DNA of 64,000 bases from Actinoallomurus sp963850195 (lineage in GTDB: Bacteria; Actinomycetota; Actinomycetes; Streptosporangiales; Streptosporangiaceae). The stretch spans positions 248,001-312,000 of the forward strand of contig CAWKKD010000010.1 in the NCBI GenBank assembly GCA_963850195.1, given 5' to 3'. The notes below the pieces were generated by a model. It was not told the DNA's origin. It did no database searches and was given only the letters and a program-made list of their open reading frames with translations. The position numbers were made by a program, and so were the translations under genes. Numbering within the stretch: the stretch's first letter is position 1; every line of letters starts with the position of its first letter. Below, in pieces: positions 49,946 to 59,200 of the stretch.

Positions 49946-49969
49946 CGATATCCGTCCGAAGCGGGACGA

Positions 49970-51001
49970 CTACGCGCGGCCGACGATGACGCCCGCGCGG
50001 TCGATGACGACGACGTCGACCGCCACCGGAGCCTCGCGGAGGACTCCGGCGGCCACGTCGCGGGCGCGGGCGGCGACCAGGTCGCCCAGCGGGAGGCCGG
50101 CGGCCTGGCAGATCTGCAGCGCCTCCAGCGCGGTGTTCGCGCCGCGGATGCGTGCGGCGGTCTCCTCGTCGTCGATCAGGCCGGCGAGCGCGCCGAAGTC
50201 CACCTGCGATCGCTTGGAGTGCAGGTCCAGGTGGCCGTTCGCGAGCTTGGCGAGCTTGCCGATGCCGCCGGCGATGGTCAGGCGGGGGACCGGGTGCCGC
50301 CGGATGTACTTCAGTACCGCCCCGGCGAAGTCGCCCATGTCGAGCAGTGCGTCCTCGGGCAGGCCGTACAGGTCGGCGGCGACCCGCTCTGAGGTGCTGC
50401 CCGTACAGCCCGCGACGTGGGTACGCCCGGCGGCGCGCGCCACGTCGATGCCGCGGCGGATGCTGTCGATCCAGGCCGAGCAGGAGTACGGGACGACGAT
50501 CCCGGTGGTGCCGAGGATCGACAGGCCGCCGAGGATGCCGAGCCGGGGGTTCCAGGTGTTGCGGGCCAGTTCCTCACCGTCGTCGACGGAGATCTCCACG
50601 ATGACGTCGGCGTCGTTCAGGACCTCGCGCATGAGCCGGCGGGGCACCGGATTGATCGCGGGCTCGCCGACGCCGAGCGGCAGACCCGCCTTGGTCACGG
50701 TGCCGACGCCCGGCCCGGCGCGGAACACCACGCCGGTGCCGGCCTCGCCGTGGCGTACGGTCGAGCGGACCAGCGCCCCGTGGGTGACGTCGGGGTCGTC
50801 GCCCGCGTCCTTGACGATCCCGGCGGTGGCCGCGTCGGCGGACAGGTCCTCGATCGCGAGCGCGAACGCCGGGCGCTGTCCCTTGGGCAGGGTGATCTCG
50901 ACCGGGTCGGGGAACTCCCCGGTGGTCAGCGCCGTGTAGGCGGCCTTGGTCGCGGCCGTCGCGCAGGCACCGGTCGTCCAGCCGTACCGGAGCTCGCTCA
51001 T
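49970..51001 (-). CDS. cbiD: Cobalt-precorrin-5B (C1)-methyltransferase
   Basis: A 343-residue enzyme with the CbiD signature YGWTTGACATAATKAAYTAL at the N-terminus, DAGDDPDVTHGALVRSTV, and the glycine-rich GGLSILGTTGIVVPYSCSAW and HVAGCTGSTSE. It methylates C1 and drives loss of the C20 fragment in ring contraction. This is the function carried out by CobF in the classical aerobic route; no cobF is visible here. It starts 17 bp from the divergent cobK start, so the two share one very short promoter region. Confidence 0.94.
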   Translation of the reverse strand: MSELRYGWTTGACATAATKAAYTALTTGEFPDPVEITLPKGQRPAFALAIEDLSADAATAGIVKDAGDDPDVTHGALVRSTVRHGEAGTGVVFRAGPGVGTVTKAGLPLGVGEPAINPVPRRLMREVLNDADVIVEISVDDGEELARNTWNPRLGILGGLSILGTTGIVVPYSCSAWIDSIRRGIDVARAAGRTHVAGCTGSTSERVAADLYGLPEDALLDMGDFAGAVLKYIRRHPVPRLTIAGGIGKLAKLANGHLDLHSKRSQVDFGALAGLIDDEETAARIRGANTALEALQICQAAGLPLGDLVAARARDVAAGVLREAPVAVDVVVIDRAGVIVGRA

Positions 51002-51018
51002 CGTTCTAGCATGCCGGA

Positions 51019-51747
51019 GTGCGAGTACTGATCCTTGGTGGTACCGGTGAAGCGCGGCGTCTGGCGTCCCTGCTGGCGGGGCGCGCGGAGTTCGACGCGG
51101 TCAGTTCGCTGGCCGGACGGGTCGATGACCCGCTGCTGCCCGAGGGCCGCACCCGGATCGGCGGGTTCGGCGGGCCCGGCGGTCTGGCGGACTGGCTGGC
51201 CGCCGAGGACGTCGGCGCGGTGATCGACGCGACCCATCCGTTCGCGGCCGGGATGACCGCCTCGGCGGTGACCGCCGCCGGGTGCGCCGGGGTGCCGCTG
51301 CTCGTGCTGCGTCGGCCCGGCTGGGTCGCCGGGCCGGGCGACGACTGGCGCCGCGTGCCGTCGATGGCCGAGGCCGCCGCGGCGTTGCCGGGCGAGCGGG
51401 TGTTCCTCACCACCGGCCGTGGCGGGGTGGCGGCGTTCGCGGGCGATGACCGGCGCTGGTTCCTGATGCGCTCCGTCGACCCGCCAGAGCCGCCGCTGCC
51501 GCCACGGCTGCGGGTGGTGCTGGCGCGCGGGCCGTTCACGGTCGACGGCGAGCTCGAGCTGATGCGCGAGCACGCGATCGACGTCGTCGTCACCAAGGAC
51601 AGCGGCGGCCCGATGACCTCGGCCAAGCTGACCGCGGCCCGGCGGCTCGGCCTGCCCGTGGTGATGGTCGACCGCCCGGACGTGCCGGACGTGCCGACCG
51701 TCGCCACCGTCGACGAGGCCGTGGCCTGGCTGGATCATGCCGGGTAG
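51019..51747 (+). CDS. cobK: Precorrin-6A reductase
   Basis: A 242-residue NADPH-dependent reductase (CobK/CbiJ family). RVLILGGTGEARRLASLLAG opens the protein, VIDATHPFAAGMTASAVTA is the family motif, FLTTGRGGVAAFAG and HAIDVVVTKDSGGPMTSAKLTAAR follow. It reduces precorrin-6A to dihydroprecorrin-6. Its 3' end overlaps the convergent cobIJ end by 13 bp. Confidence 0.93.
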   Translation: MRVLILGGTGEARRLASLLAGRAEFDAVSSLAGRVDDPLLPEGRTRIGGFGGPGGLADWLAAEDVGAVIDATHPFAAGMTASAVTAAGCAGVPLLVLRRPGWVAGPGDDWRRVPSMAEAAAALPGERVFLTTGRGGVAAFAGDDRRWFLMRSVDPPEPPLPPRLRVVLARGPFTVDGELELMREHAIDVVVTKDSGGPMTSAKLTAARRLGLPVVMVDRPDVPDVPTVATVDEAVAWLDHAG

Positions 51748-53240
51748 CGGCGTGGCGTGAAGACGACGGTCCCGCCGGCCGCGCGCTCCACCACGCGCGT
51801 CGTCGAGGAGCCGATCAGCAGCAGGCAGCGCATGTCGACGTCGGCCGGGTTCAGGTCGGCGAGCCGCACCACGCGTACGCCCTCCTGCGCGCCGCCGACG
51901 TCCCGGCCGATGATCACCGGGGTGTCGGGGGAGCGGTGCTCCAGGAGCAGCTCGCGCGCCTTGTCCACCTGCCAGGTACGGGTCCGCGAGGCCGGGTTGT
52001 AGACCGCGATGACCAGGTCGGCCGCTGCCGCGGTGCTCAGCCGCCGGGCGATGACCTCCCACGGCTTGAGCCGGTCCGACAGCGACAGCACGCAGTAGTC
52101 GTGGCCGAGCGGCGCGCCGGCGCGTGAGGCGACCGCGTGCGCGGCGGTCAGGCCGGGCAGCACGCGGACCGGGATGTCCTTCCACTGGTCCTCCGACGCC
52201 ACCTCCAGGACCGCGGCGGCCATTGCGAACACGCCCGGGTCGCCGGAGGAGACGACGGCCACGCGGCGCCCCTTGCGCGCCAGTGCCAGCGCGAACTCGG
52301 CGCGCTCGGCCTCGACGCGGTTGTCGGAGGCGTGACGGCGCTGGCGCGGGTTGAGCGGCACACGGTCGACGTACGGGCCGTAGCCGACCAGGTCGTCGGC
52401 CCTGGTCAGGGCGTCCTGCGCCTCCGGGGTCAGCCACTCACGGCCGGCCGGACCGAGACCGACGACCGTCACCTCGCCCTCGCCCTCGCCGGACGGGCCC
52501 GGGCTCTCGACGAGGGCCTCGCGGGTGCGTTCGTGCAGGCGGCTGGGGACGACCGCGACCGCGAAGTAGGGCACGGTGTCCGGGTCGACCTCGGCCAGGG
52601 GCAGCGCGCGCTGCCGGTCGGTGGTGGCGCGCTCGACGTACCAGGCGTCCTCGAGCCGCCCCGCGCTCTCCAGCGCGTCGCGTACGCCGCCGAAGGTACG
52701 GCCGAGCTTGAGGACCGCGGCCGAGTCCGTGCCGGCGAGGCGTTCGGCGAGGTCGGCGGTCGGCAGGGTGCCGGGCAGGATGGTCAGCACCTCGTCGCGC
52801 TCGACCAGCGGGCGCCCGAGCTGGGCCGCGGCGCCGCTCACCGACGTCACGCCCGGCACGACCTCGGTCGGGTAGCGGCCGGCGAGCCGCTTGTGCAGGT
52901 GCATGTAGGAGCCGTAGAAGAACGGGTCGCCCTCGCACAGCACCACCACGTCGCGGCCCACGTCGAGGTGGGCGGACAGGCGCAGCGCGCACTCGGCGTA
53001 GAACTCCTCGATGACGCCGCGGTAGTCGTCGGTGTCCTCGGTCGTGACGGGGTAGATCAGCGACTCCTCGATCTGCCCGTCGCGGAGGTACGGCTCGGCG
53101 ATGGAGCGCGCGATGCTGCGGCCGTGCCGTGCGGAGTGGTAGGCGACGACGTCGGCCTGCCCGATCAACCGGGACGCCTTGACGGTCATCAGCTCCGGGT
53201 CACCGGGGCCGAGGCCCACGCCGGTCAGGGTTCCGGTCAT
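51735..53240 (-). CDS. cobIJ: Precorrin-2 C20-methyltransferase / precorrin-3B C17-methyltransferase fusion
   Basis: A 501-residue fusion of two tetrapyrrole methylases. CobI part (about 1-245): TGVGLGPGDPELMTVKASRL, VVLCEGDPFFYGSYMHLHKR, EVVPGVTSVSGAAAQLGRPL. CobJ part (about 250-501): VTVVGLGPAGREWLTPEAQDAL, VAVVSSGDPGVFAMAAAVLE, LPGLTAAHAVASRAGAPLGHDYC. It performs the C20 and C17 methylations on either side of CobG's oxidation. The ATG shares one base with the cobH stop (TGATG). Confidence 0.94.
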   Translation of the reverse strand: MTGTLTGVGLGPGDPELMTVKASRLIGQADVVAYHSARHGRSIARSIAEPYLRDGQIEESLIYPVTTEDTDDYRGVIEEFYAECALRLSAHLDVGRDVVVLCEGDPFFYGSYMHLHKRLAGRYPTEVVPGVTSVSGAAAQLGRPLVERDEVLTILPGTLPTADLAERLAGTDSAAVLKLGRTFGGVRDALESAGRLEDAWYVERATTDRQRALPLAEVDPDTVPYFAVAVVPSRLHERTREALVESPGPSGEGEGEVTVVGLGPAGREWLTPEAQDALTRADDLVGYGPYVDRVPLNPRQRRHASDNRVEAERAEFALALARKGRRVAVVSSGDPGVFAMAAAVLEVASEDQWKDIPVRVLPGLTAAHAVASRAGAPLGHDYCVLSLSDRLKPWEVIARRLSTAAAADLVIAVYNPASRTRTWQVDKARELLLEHRSPDTPVIIGRDVGGAQEGVRVVRLADLNPADVDMRCLLLIGSSTTRVVERAAGGTVVFTPRRYPA

Positions 53241-53860
53241 CACTCCTCCTCGCTCGCGATGGCGTTGACCGCCCCCGCCGTCATCGCACTGCCGCCGCGA
53301 CGCCCGCGTACGACGAGGTGCTCCAGGTCCGAGTCGGCCAGGGCCTGCTTGGACTCGGCCGCCCCGATGAAGCCGACCGGGATGCCGAGCACGGCCGCCG
53401 GCCGTCCCGCGCCCGCGTCCACCATCTCCAGCAGCCGGAACAGCGCCGTCGGCGCGTTGCCGATGGCCACCACCGCGCCCTCGAGCCGGTCGCGCCACAG
53501 CTCCATGGCCGCGGCGCTGCGGGTGGTGCCCAGCTCGCCGGCCAGGTCCGGTACACGCGGGTCCGACAGCGTGCACACGACGTCGTTGCCGGCGGGCAGC
53601 CGCCTGCGGGTCACGCCCGAGGCGACCATCTGCGCGTCGCACAGGATCGGCGCGCCGCCCAGCAGCGCCGACCGCGCCGCCTTGACCACGCCGGGGGAGT
53701 AGACGAGGTCCTCGACCAGGTCGACCATCCCGCAGGAGTGGATCATGCGGACGGCGACCCGCGCCACGTCCGCCGGCAGCGCCGACAGGTCCGCCTCGGC
53801 GCGAATGGTCGCGAACGAGCGCCGATAGATCTCGGCGCCGTCGCGGACATAGTCGGTCAC
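53240..53860 (-). CDS. cobH: Precorrin-8X methylmutase
   Basis: A 206-residue enzyme that moves the C11 methyl to C12, giving hydrogenobyrinate. Characteristic stretches: RMIHSCGMVDLVEDLVYSPG with the catalytic histidine, ILCDAQMVASGVTRRRLP, and VLGIPVGFIGAAESKQAL followed by GGSAMTAGAVNAI. The GTG start overlaps the cobG stop, so the operon runs cobG-cobH-cobIJ. Confidence 0.95.
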   Translation of the reverse strand: MTDYVRDGAEIYRRSFATIRAEADLSALPADVARVAVRMIHSCGMVDLVEDLVYSPGVVKAARSALLGGAPILCDAQMVASGVTRRRLPAGNDVVCTLSDPRVPDLAGELGTTRSAAAMELWRDRLEGAVVAIGNAPTALFRLLEMVDAGAGRPAAVLGIPVGFIGAAESKQALADSDLEHLVVRGRRGGSAMTAGAVNAIASEEE

Positions 53861-55038
53861 GCGTTCCTCCGTGTCGCCGCGACGGCGGTGGCCGTCGCCG
53901 TCAGGTCATGGGATCGGGAATGGACCCGCTCGCCGATGCGTACGTCGTAGCCGTCGGCGGTCGCCACCACGGCCACATGCCGGTCCGCCGGGTGGCCGCA
54001 CCGGCGTTCGCAGCCGGCCCAGTGCACGGGCAGCCCGTCCACCGCCCGTCGTGCGCGGCTCGCGTCCGCGCGTACGTCGGTCAGCGACTTGGCGCAGCCC
54101 GGCCGTCCGGCGCAGGTGCTCAGGCCCTCCCAGCCGGAGCCGGGTTCGACCACCAGCCCGTGGGAGCCGGGCACCGCCGTCAGGTCGGGGATCACCACGC
54201 CGCGCCAGGGCGTGATGATGATCTCTTCGAGCGCGGACAGGGCCGCGAGCGACTCCGGATCGAGCCGTCCCAGCGGCACCAGGCCCGACAGCGCGAAGCG
54301 GCCGTCGTGCTGCGGGATCTCTCCGAGCGGAGGACGCCGCGGCGTGCGCGGCACCGGCACCGGCGCGACGCGGGTGCCGGGCAGCCGTGCGGTGATCGCG
54401 TCGATCGCGCCGTCGAGCTCGGAGAGCCGCCACTCCGTCGTACGGGCGTCCAGGAACGCACGGGCGGCCGCCATCGCCAGCGCCACCGCCTCGGACGGCC
54501 CGACGCGCAGGCCGCTGTCGGCGCCGCCGAGCACCAGCGCCAGGGTGCCGCCGTCCACGGCGTACAGGCCGACGTCGCCGCGCGCCGCGATGACGTCACC
54601 GCGGCCGTCGTCGATCGTGAACAGGAACCGCCCGGGCAGCCGCGCCATCGCGGGGTCGGCGCACAGCGCCGCGTCCAGCCCGGTGGCCAGCGGCCGTACG
54701 TCCATCAGGCCCGGTCCGTCGCGACCGCTGAGCACGCTGGCGGTGATGTTGCGGACCTTCTCGTGCGTGTCGGAGGGCAGCAGTCCGGCGTCGCGTAGCC
54801 GCGCGCCCAGCTCGGCCGTCGCACCCGCCCGCAGCGCGCGGAGCTGGAGGTTGCCGCGTGAGGTGAGCTCGAGATGCCCGTCGCCCAGCTCGGCCGCCGC
54901 TCCGGTCAGCGCTGCGAGCTGATGGGCCCGCAGAACTCCACCCGGAAGGCGTATCCGCGCCAGGCCTCCGTCGGCGGCGTCGTGGACCTGTAGTGCCCCA
55001 GGGCAGGCGTCAGGGGCCGAACGTGATGTAGGGGACAC
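53857..55038 (-). CDS. cobG: Precorrin-3B synthase (oxygen-dependent)
   Basis: A 393-residue member of the nitrite/sulfite-reductase-like family carrying [4Fe-4S]. HLELTSRGNLQLRALR is the N-terminal siroheme-reductase-like half signature; cluster cysteines are in STCAGRPGCAKS and GCERRCGHP. It hydroxylates C20 of precorrin-3A using O2, so its presence defines the aerobic route. Start GTG 55038 (SPTSRSAPDACPGALQV) is chosen because the upstream in-frame extension would run into the riboswitch region. It is the first gene of the leftward operon. Confidence 0.9.
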   Translation of the reverse strand: MSPTSRSAPDACPGALQVHDAADGGLARIRLPGGVLRAHQLAALTGAAAELGDGHLELTSRGNLQLRALRAGATAELGARLRDAGLLPSDTHEKVRNITASVLSGRDGPGLMDVRPLATGLDAALCADPAMARLPGRFLFTIDDGRGDVIAARGDVGLYAVDGGTLALVLGGADSGLRVGPSEAVALAMAAARAFLDARTTEWRLSELDGAIDAITARLPGTRVAPVPVPRTPRRPPLGEIPQHDGRFALSGLVPLGRLDPESLAALSALEEIIITPWRGVVIPDLTAVPGSHGLVVEPGSGWEGLSTCAGRPGCAKSLTDVRADASRARRAVDGLPVHWAGCERRCGHPADRHVAVVATADGYDVRIGERVHSRSHDLTATATAVAATRRNA

Positions 55039-55107
55039 AGACGGGATCCTAGAGCCGAAATCGGGCCGCTTGACGGAACTACAAGCCATGACCAGACTAG
55101 CGATCGC

Positions 55108-55260
55108 TGTTGCGTGGCGACAGGCGGAGGAAGCCGGTGGAAAACCGGAGCGGTCCCGCCACTGTGACCGGGGAGCGGACCCCACCGTATGGCCACCGCG
55201 CACGCGGGAAGGCCGGGGCGAGCGTCGATCCGGGAGCCAGGAGACTCCCCCGTCGCCGTT
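55108..55260 (+). promoter_or_regulatory. Adenosylcobalamin riboswitch upstream of cobN
   Basis: The conserved elements occur in order: GGAAGCCGGTGGAAAACCGG, then GGTCCCGCCACTGTGACCGG containing the invariant GCCACTG, and further on GGGAGCCAGGAGACTCC of the last paired region. The element ends about 45 nt before the GTG of cobN. Binding of adenosylcobalamin should reduce cobN expression; in actinobacteria this usually acts on translation or transcription termination. Its 5' edge is within 70 bp of the divergent cobG start. Confidence 0.92.
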
Positions 55261-55304
55261 ACCCGCTACCTGGGGCGAGGACCCCCGAGTGAGGACCTAC
55301 CCGC

Positions 55305-58300
55305 GTGATCCTGCTGCTGTCCACCTCTGACACCGACCTGCTCAGCGCGCGCGCGAGCGACGGCGACTACCGGCTCGCGAACCCCACACGCGTCCCCCTG
55401 AACGACCTTCCCGAGCTCCTCGAGGGCACCGACCTGGTCGTCGTGCGGATCCTCGGCGGCTACCGCGCGTGGCAGGAGGGCCTGGACGCGCTGCTGGCCG
55501 GGCCGCGACCCGTCGTGGTCCTCGGCGGCGAGCAGGCCCCGGACGCCGAGCTGATGGAGCTGTCCACGGTTCCGGCCGGCGTCAGCGCGGAGGCCCACGC
55601 CTACCTGGCGCACGGCGGCGCCGCCAACCTCGGCGAGCTGCACCGCTTCCTGTCCGACACGGTCCTGCTGACCGGCCACGGCTTCGCGCCGCCCGTGCCC
55701 ACACCGACCTGGGGTCTCCTCGAGCGCGAGCCGGGCCGCACGGAGGGGCCGCTCGTCGGCGTCCTCTACTACCGGGCCCACCACATGGCCGGCAACACCG
55801 CGTTCGTCGAGACGCTGTGCGCCGCGATCGAGGCCGCGGGCGCCCGCGCGCTCCCGGTGTACTGCGCGTCGCTGCGCGCCGCCGAGCCCGAACTGCTCGA
55901 GACCCTCGGACGCGCCGACGCCCTGGTCGTGACCGTGCTGGCGGCCGGCGGCACCAAACCCGCGCGCGTGGGCGCGGGCGGCGAGGACGAGGCGTGGGAC
56001 GTCGGCGCCCTCGCGGCGCTCGACGTGCCGATCCTGCAGGGCCTGTGCCTGACCGCGAGCCGCTCCGCCTGGCAGGACAGCGACGACGGTCTGTCGCCGA
56101 TGGACGCCGCCACCCAGGTCGCGGTGCCGGAGTTCGACGGCCGGATCATCACCGTGCCCTTCTCCTTCAAGGAGATCGACGCCGACGGGCTGACCGTCTA
56201 CGTCGCCGACCCCGAGCGCGCGTCGCGCGTCGCCGGCATCGCGGTGCGTCACGCGACGTTGCGGCACGTCCCGCCCGCCGACCGCCGCATCGTCTTGATG
56301 CTGTCGGCCTACCCGACCAAGCACGCCCGCATCGGCAACGCGGTCGGCCTGGACACCCCGGCCAGCGTCGTGAAGCTGCTGGCCGCCATGCGCGAGCGCG
56401 GCTACGACACCGGCACCGAGCTGCCCGACGAGGGCGACGCGCTGATGCACAAGCTCATCGCGGCCGGCGGCCAGGACGCCGACTGGCTCACCGAGGAGCA
56501 GCTCGTCGGCAACCCGGTGCGCATCCCCGCCGCCCGCTACCGCACCTGGTACGCCACGCTTCCCGAGGACCTGCGCGCCGGCATCGAGCAGCACTGGGGC
56601 CCGCCGCCCGGCCGGTTGTTCGTCGACGACTCCCGCGACCCCGACGGCGAGATCGTGCTCGCCGCGCTGCGCTCGGGCAACACGGTCGTCATGGTGCAGC
56701 CGCCGCGCGGCTTCGGGGAGAACCCGGTCGCCATCTACCACGACCCGGACCTGCCGCCCAGCCACCACTACCTCGCCGCCTACCGCTGGCTCACCGAGGA
56801 GTTCGGCGCGCACGCGGTCGTGCACGTCGGCAAGCACGGCAACCTGGAGTGGCTGCCCGGCAAGACGACCGGCATGTCGGCCTCCTGCGGCCCCGACGCG
56901 GCCATCGGCGACCTGCCGCTCATCTACCCCTTCCTGGTCAACGACCCGGGCGAGGGCACCCAGGCCAAGCGCCGCGCGCACGCGACCCTCGTCGACCACC
57001 TCATCCCGCCGATGGCGCGCGCCGAAAGCTACGGCGACATCGCGCGCCTCGAGCAGCTCCTCGACGAGCACGCCAACATCGCCGCGCTCGACCCCGCCAA
57101 GCTGCCCGCCATCCGAGCCCAGATCTGGACCCTGATCCAGGCCGCGCGGCTCGACCACGACCTCGGCCTGGACGACCGCCCGCACGACGCCGAGTTCGAC
57201 GACTTCCTGCTGCACGTCGACGGCTGGCTGTGCGAGATCAAGGACGTCCAGATCCGCGACGGCCTGCACATCCTCGGCGAGGCGCCGCACGGCGAGTCAC
57301 GCGTGGACCTGGTGCTGGCTATGCTCCGGGCGCGCCAGATGTGGGGCGGGCAGGTCGCGCTGCCCGGCCTGCGCGAGGCGCTCGGCCTCGATGTGGACAG
57401 CACGGACCGTACCGAGGTCGACGCGACCGAGACCCGCGCGCGCGGGCTGGTCGCGGCGATGGAGGAGCGCGGCTGGGACCCGGCCGCGGCCGACGAGCTC
57501 GCCGAGGGCCAGGTCGCCGAGATCCTCCGGTTCGCCGCGACCGAGGTCGTGCCGCGCCTGGACCGCACCACCGACGAGATCGGCATGGTGCTGCACGCCC
57601 TCGACGGCGGGTACGTCCCGGCCGGCCCCAGCGGTTCGCCGCTGCGAGGCCTGATCAACGTGCTGCCGACCGGCCGTAACTTCTACTCCGTCGACCCGAA
57701 GGCCGTGCCCAGCCGGCTGGCCTGGGAGACCGGCCAGGCGATGGCCGACTCGCTGCTCGACCGGCACCGCACCGACACCGGCGAGTGGCCGCGCTCGGTC
57801 GGCCTGTCGATCTGGGGCACCAGCGCGATGCGCACCTCCGGCGACGACATCGCCGAGGTCCTCGCCCTGCTCGGCGTACGCCCGGTCTGGGACGAGGCGT
57901 CCCGGCGGGTCACCGGCCTGGAGCCGTTCACGCTCGAGGAGCTGGGCCGCCCGCGCATCGACGTGACGATCCGCATCAGCGGCTTCTTCCGCGACGCGTT
58001 TCCGCACGTGGTGGCCATGATGGACGACGCCGTCCGGATGGTCGCCGACCTGGACGAGGCCGACGAGGACAACTACGTACGCGCCCACGTCCGCGCCGAC
58101 CGCACCGAGCACGGCGACGAGCGGCGCGCGACCATGCGCATCTTCGGCTCCAAGCCCGGCGCGTACGGCGCGGGGCTGCTGCCGCTGATCGACAGCCGCG
58201 ACTGGCGTAGCGACGCCGACCTCGCCGAGGTGTACGCGGTGTGGGGCGGCTTCGCCTACGGCCGCGAGCTCGACGGCGTCCCCGCGCGCGGGGACATGGA

Positions 58301-58868
58301 GAACGCCTACCGCCGGATCGCGGTGGCCGCCAAGAACACCGACACGCGCGAGCACGACATCGCCGACTCCGACGACTACTTCCAGTACCACGGCGGCATG
58401 ATCGCGACGGTGCGCGCGCTCACCGGGAAGGCGCCCGCCGCATACATCGGCGACAGCACCCGCCCGGACGCGGTCCGCACCCGCACCCTGGACGAGGAGA
58501 CCACCCGCGTCTTCCGCGCCCGCGTCGTCAACCCGCGCTGGCTCGCCGCCATGCGCCGCCACGGCTACAAGGGCGCGTTCGAGCTCGCCGCGACCGTCGA
58601 CTACCTGTTCGGCTACGACGCCACCGCCGGCGTGGTCGCCGACTGGATGTACGACCAGCTCGCCCAGACGTACGCGCTGGACCCGGAGAACCAGAAGTTC
58701 CTCACCGAGTCCAACCCCTGGGCCCTGCACGGCATCACCGAACGCCTGCTCGAGGCCGCCGACCGCGAGATGTGGGAGCACCCGGACCCCGAGACGCTCG
58801 ACGCGCTCAAGCGGCTCTACCTGCAGACCGAGGGCGACCTCGAGGACGGGCCCCGGACCACCACGTAG
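55305..58868 (+). CDS. cobN: Cobaltochelatase large subunit
   Basis: A 1187-residue Mg-chelatase-H-like protein inserting Co2+ into hydrogenobyrinic acid a,c-diamide. Typical segments: GVLYYRAHHMAGNTAFVETL near residue 150, AVVHVGKHGNLEWLPGKTTG near 505, VLPTGRNFYSVDPKAVPSR near 785, and the conserved IDVTIRISGFFRDAFPHVV near 885. It needs AAA+ partner subunits (CobS/CobT or ChlI/ChlD-type) that are not in the window. Starts at GTG 55305 behind an adenosylcobalamin riboswitch. Length fits the family. Confidence 0.95.
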   Translation: MILLLSTSDTDLLSARASDGDYRLANPTRVPLNDLPELLEGTDLVVVRILGGYRAWQEGLDALLAGPRPVVVLGGEQAPDAELMELSTVPAGVSAEAHAYLAHGGAANLGELHRFLSDTVLLTGHGFAPPVPTPTWGLLEREPGRTEGPLVGVLYYRAHHMAGNTAFVETLCAAIEAAGARALPVYCASLRAAEPELLETLGRADALVVTVLAAGGTKPARVGAGGEDEAWDVGALAALDVPILQGLCLTASRSAWQDSDDGLSPMDAATQVAVPEFDGRIITVPFSFKEIDADGLTVYVADPERASRVAGIAVRHATLRHVPPADRRIVLMLSAYPTKHARIGNAVGLDTPASVVKLLAAMRERGYDTGTELPDEGDALMHKLIAAGGQDADWLTEEQLVGNPVRIPAARYRTWYATLPEDLRAGIEQHWGPPPGRLFVDDSRDPDGEIVLAALRSGNTVVMVQPPRGFGENPVAIYHDPDLPPSHHYLAAYRWLTEEFGAHAVVHVGKHGNLEWLPGKTTGMSASCGPDAAIGDLPLIYPFLVNDPGEGTQAKRRAHATLVDHLIPPMARAESYGDIARLEQLLDEHANIAALDPAKLPAIRAQIWTLIQAARLDHDLGLDDRPHDAEFDDFLLHVDGWLCEIKDVQIRDGLHILGEAPHGESRVDLVLAMLRARQMWGGQVALPGLREALGLDVDSTDRTEVDATETRARGLVAAMEERGWDPAAADELAEGQVAEILRFAATEVVPRLDRTTDEIGMVLHALDGGYVPAGPSGSPLRGLINVLPTGRNFYSVDPKAVPSRLAWETGQAMADSLLDRHRTDTGEWPRSVGLSIWGTSAMRTSGDDIAEVLALLGVRPVWDEASRRVTGLEPFTLEELGRPRIDVTIRISGFFRDAFPHVVAMMDDAVRMVADLDEADEDNYVRAHVRADRTEHGDERRATMRIFGSKPGAYGAGLLPLIDSRDWRSDADLAEVYAVWGGFAYGRELDGVPARGDMENAYRRIAVAAKNTDTREHDIADSDDYFQYHGGMIATVRALTGKAPAAYIGDSTRPDAVRTRTLDEETTRVFRARVVNPRWLAAMRRHGYKGAFELAATVDYLFGYDATAGVVADWMYDQLAQTYALDPENQKFLTESNPWALHGITERLLEAADREMWEHPDPETLDALKRLYLQTEGDLEDGPRTTT

Positions 58869-58897
58869 GCGCCGCCGCCCGTGGGTAGGGGCGGAGC

Positions 58898-59191
58898 GTG
58901 TACGGAGACGATGTGAGGGCGGCCGCCGCCGCGCTCGTGCGCGCCGCCGGCCCGGCGCCATGCGACGAGGCGTCGGCGGCGCGGCTGGCCCCGATGCTGC
59001 GGGAGGTCGGGCGGATCGCCGCGCTCGGCCTTGAGGCGCCGCTCGACGCCGTCGTGGCCGCCGCCCACCGGGCGGTCCACGCCTACCGGCCGTACTGCGC
59101 CGACCCGAGTACCGGCCGACCAGGCGACGGAGTGCTCTTCGTCGCCTGGTCGCGTCTGCACGAGACGCTCCACCGGTTCGAGGACGGCTGA
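58898..59191 (+). CDS. Hypothetical small protein
   Basis: 97 residues from a GTG 29 bp after cobN. The helical, alanine-rich start (VRAAAAALVRAAGP) is followed by LDAVVAAAHRAVHAYRPYCADPS and VLFVAWSRLHETLHRFEDG. High third-position GC and a clean fit between cobN and the convergent PAP2 gene support a real gene. I do not recognise a family. Confidence 0.55.
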   Translation: MYGDDVRAAAAALVRAAGPAPCDEASAARLAPMLREVGRIAALGLEAPLDAVVAAAHRAVHAYRPYCADPSTGRPGDGVLFVAWSRLHETLHRFEDG

Positions 59192-59200
59192 GGTCCTCGG

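Noticed and set aside
49634..50392. Rightward open frame across the cbiD region
   Set aside because: Antisense to cbiD, whose signature is unambiguous; Asp/Arg/Gly-rich shadow.
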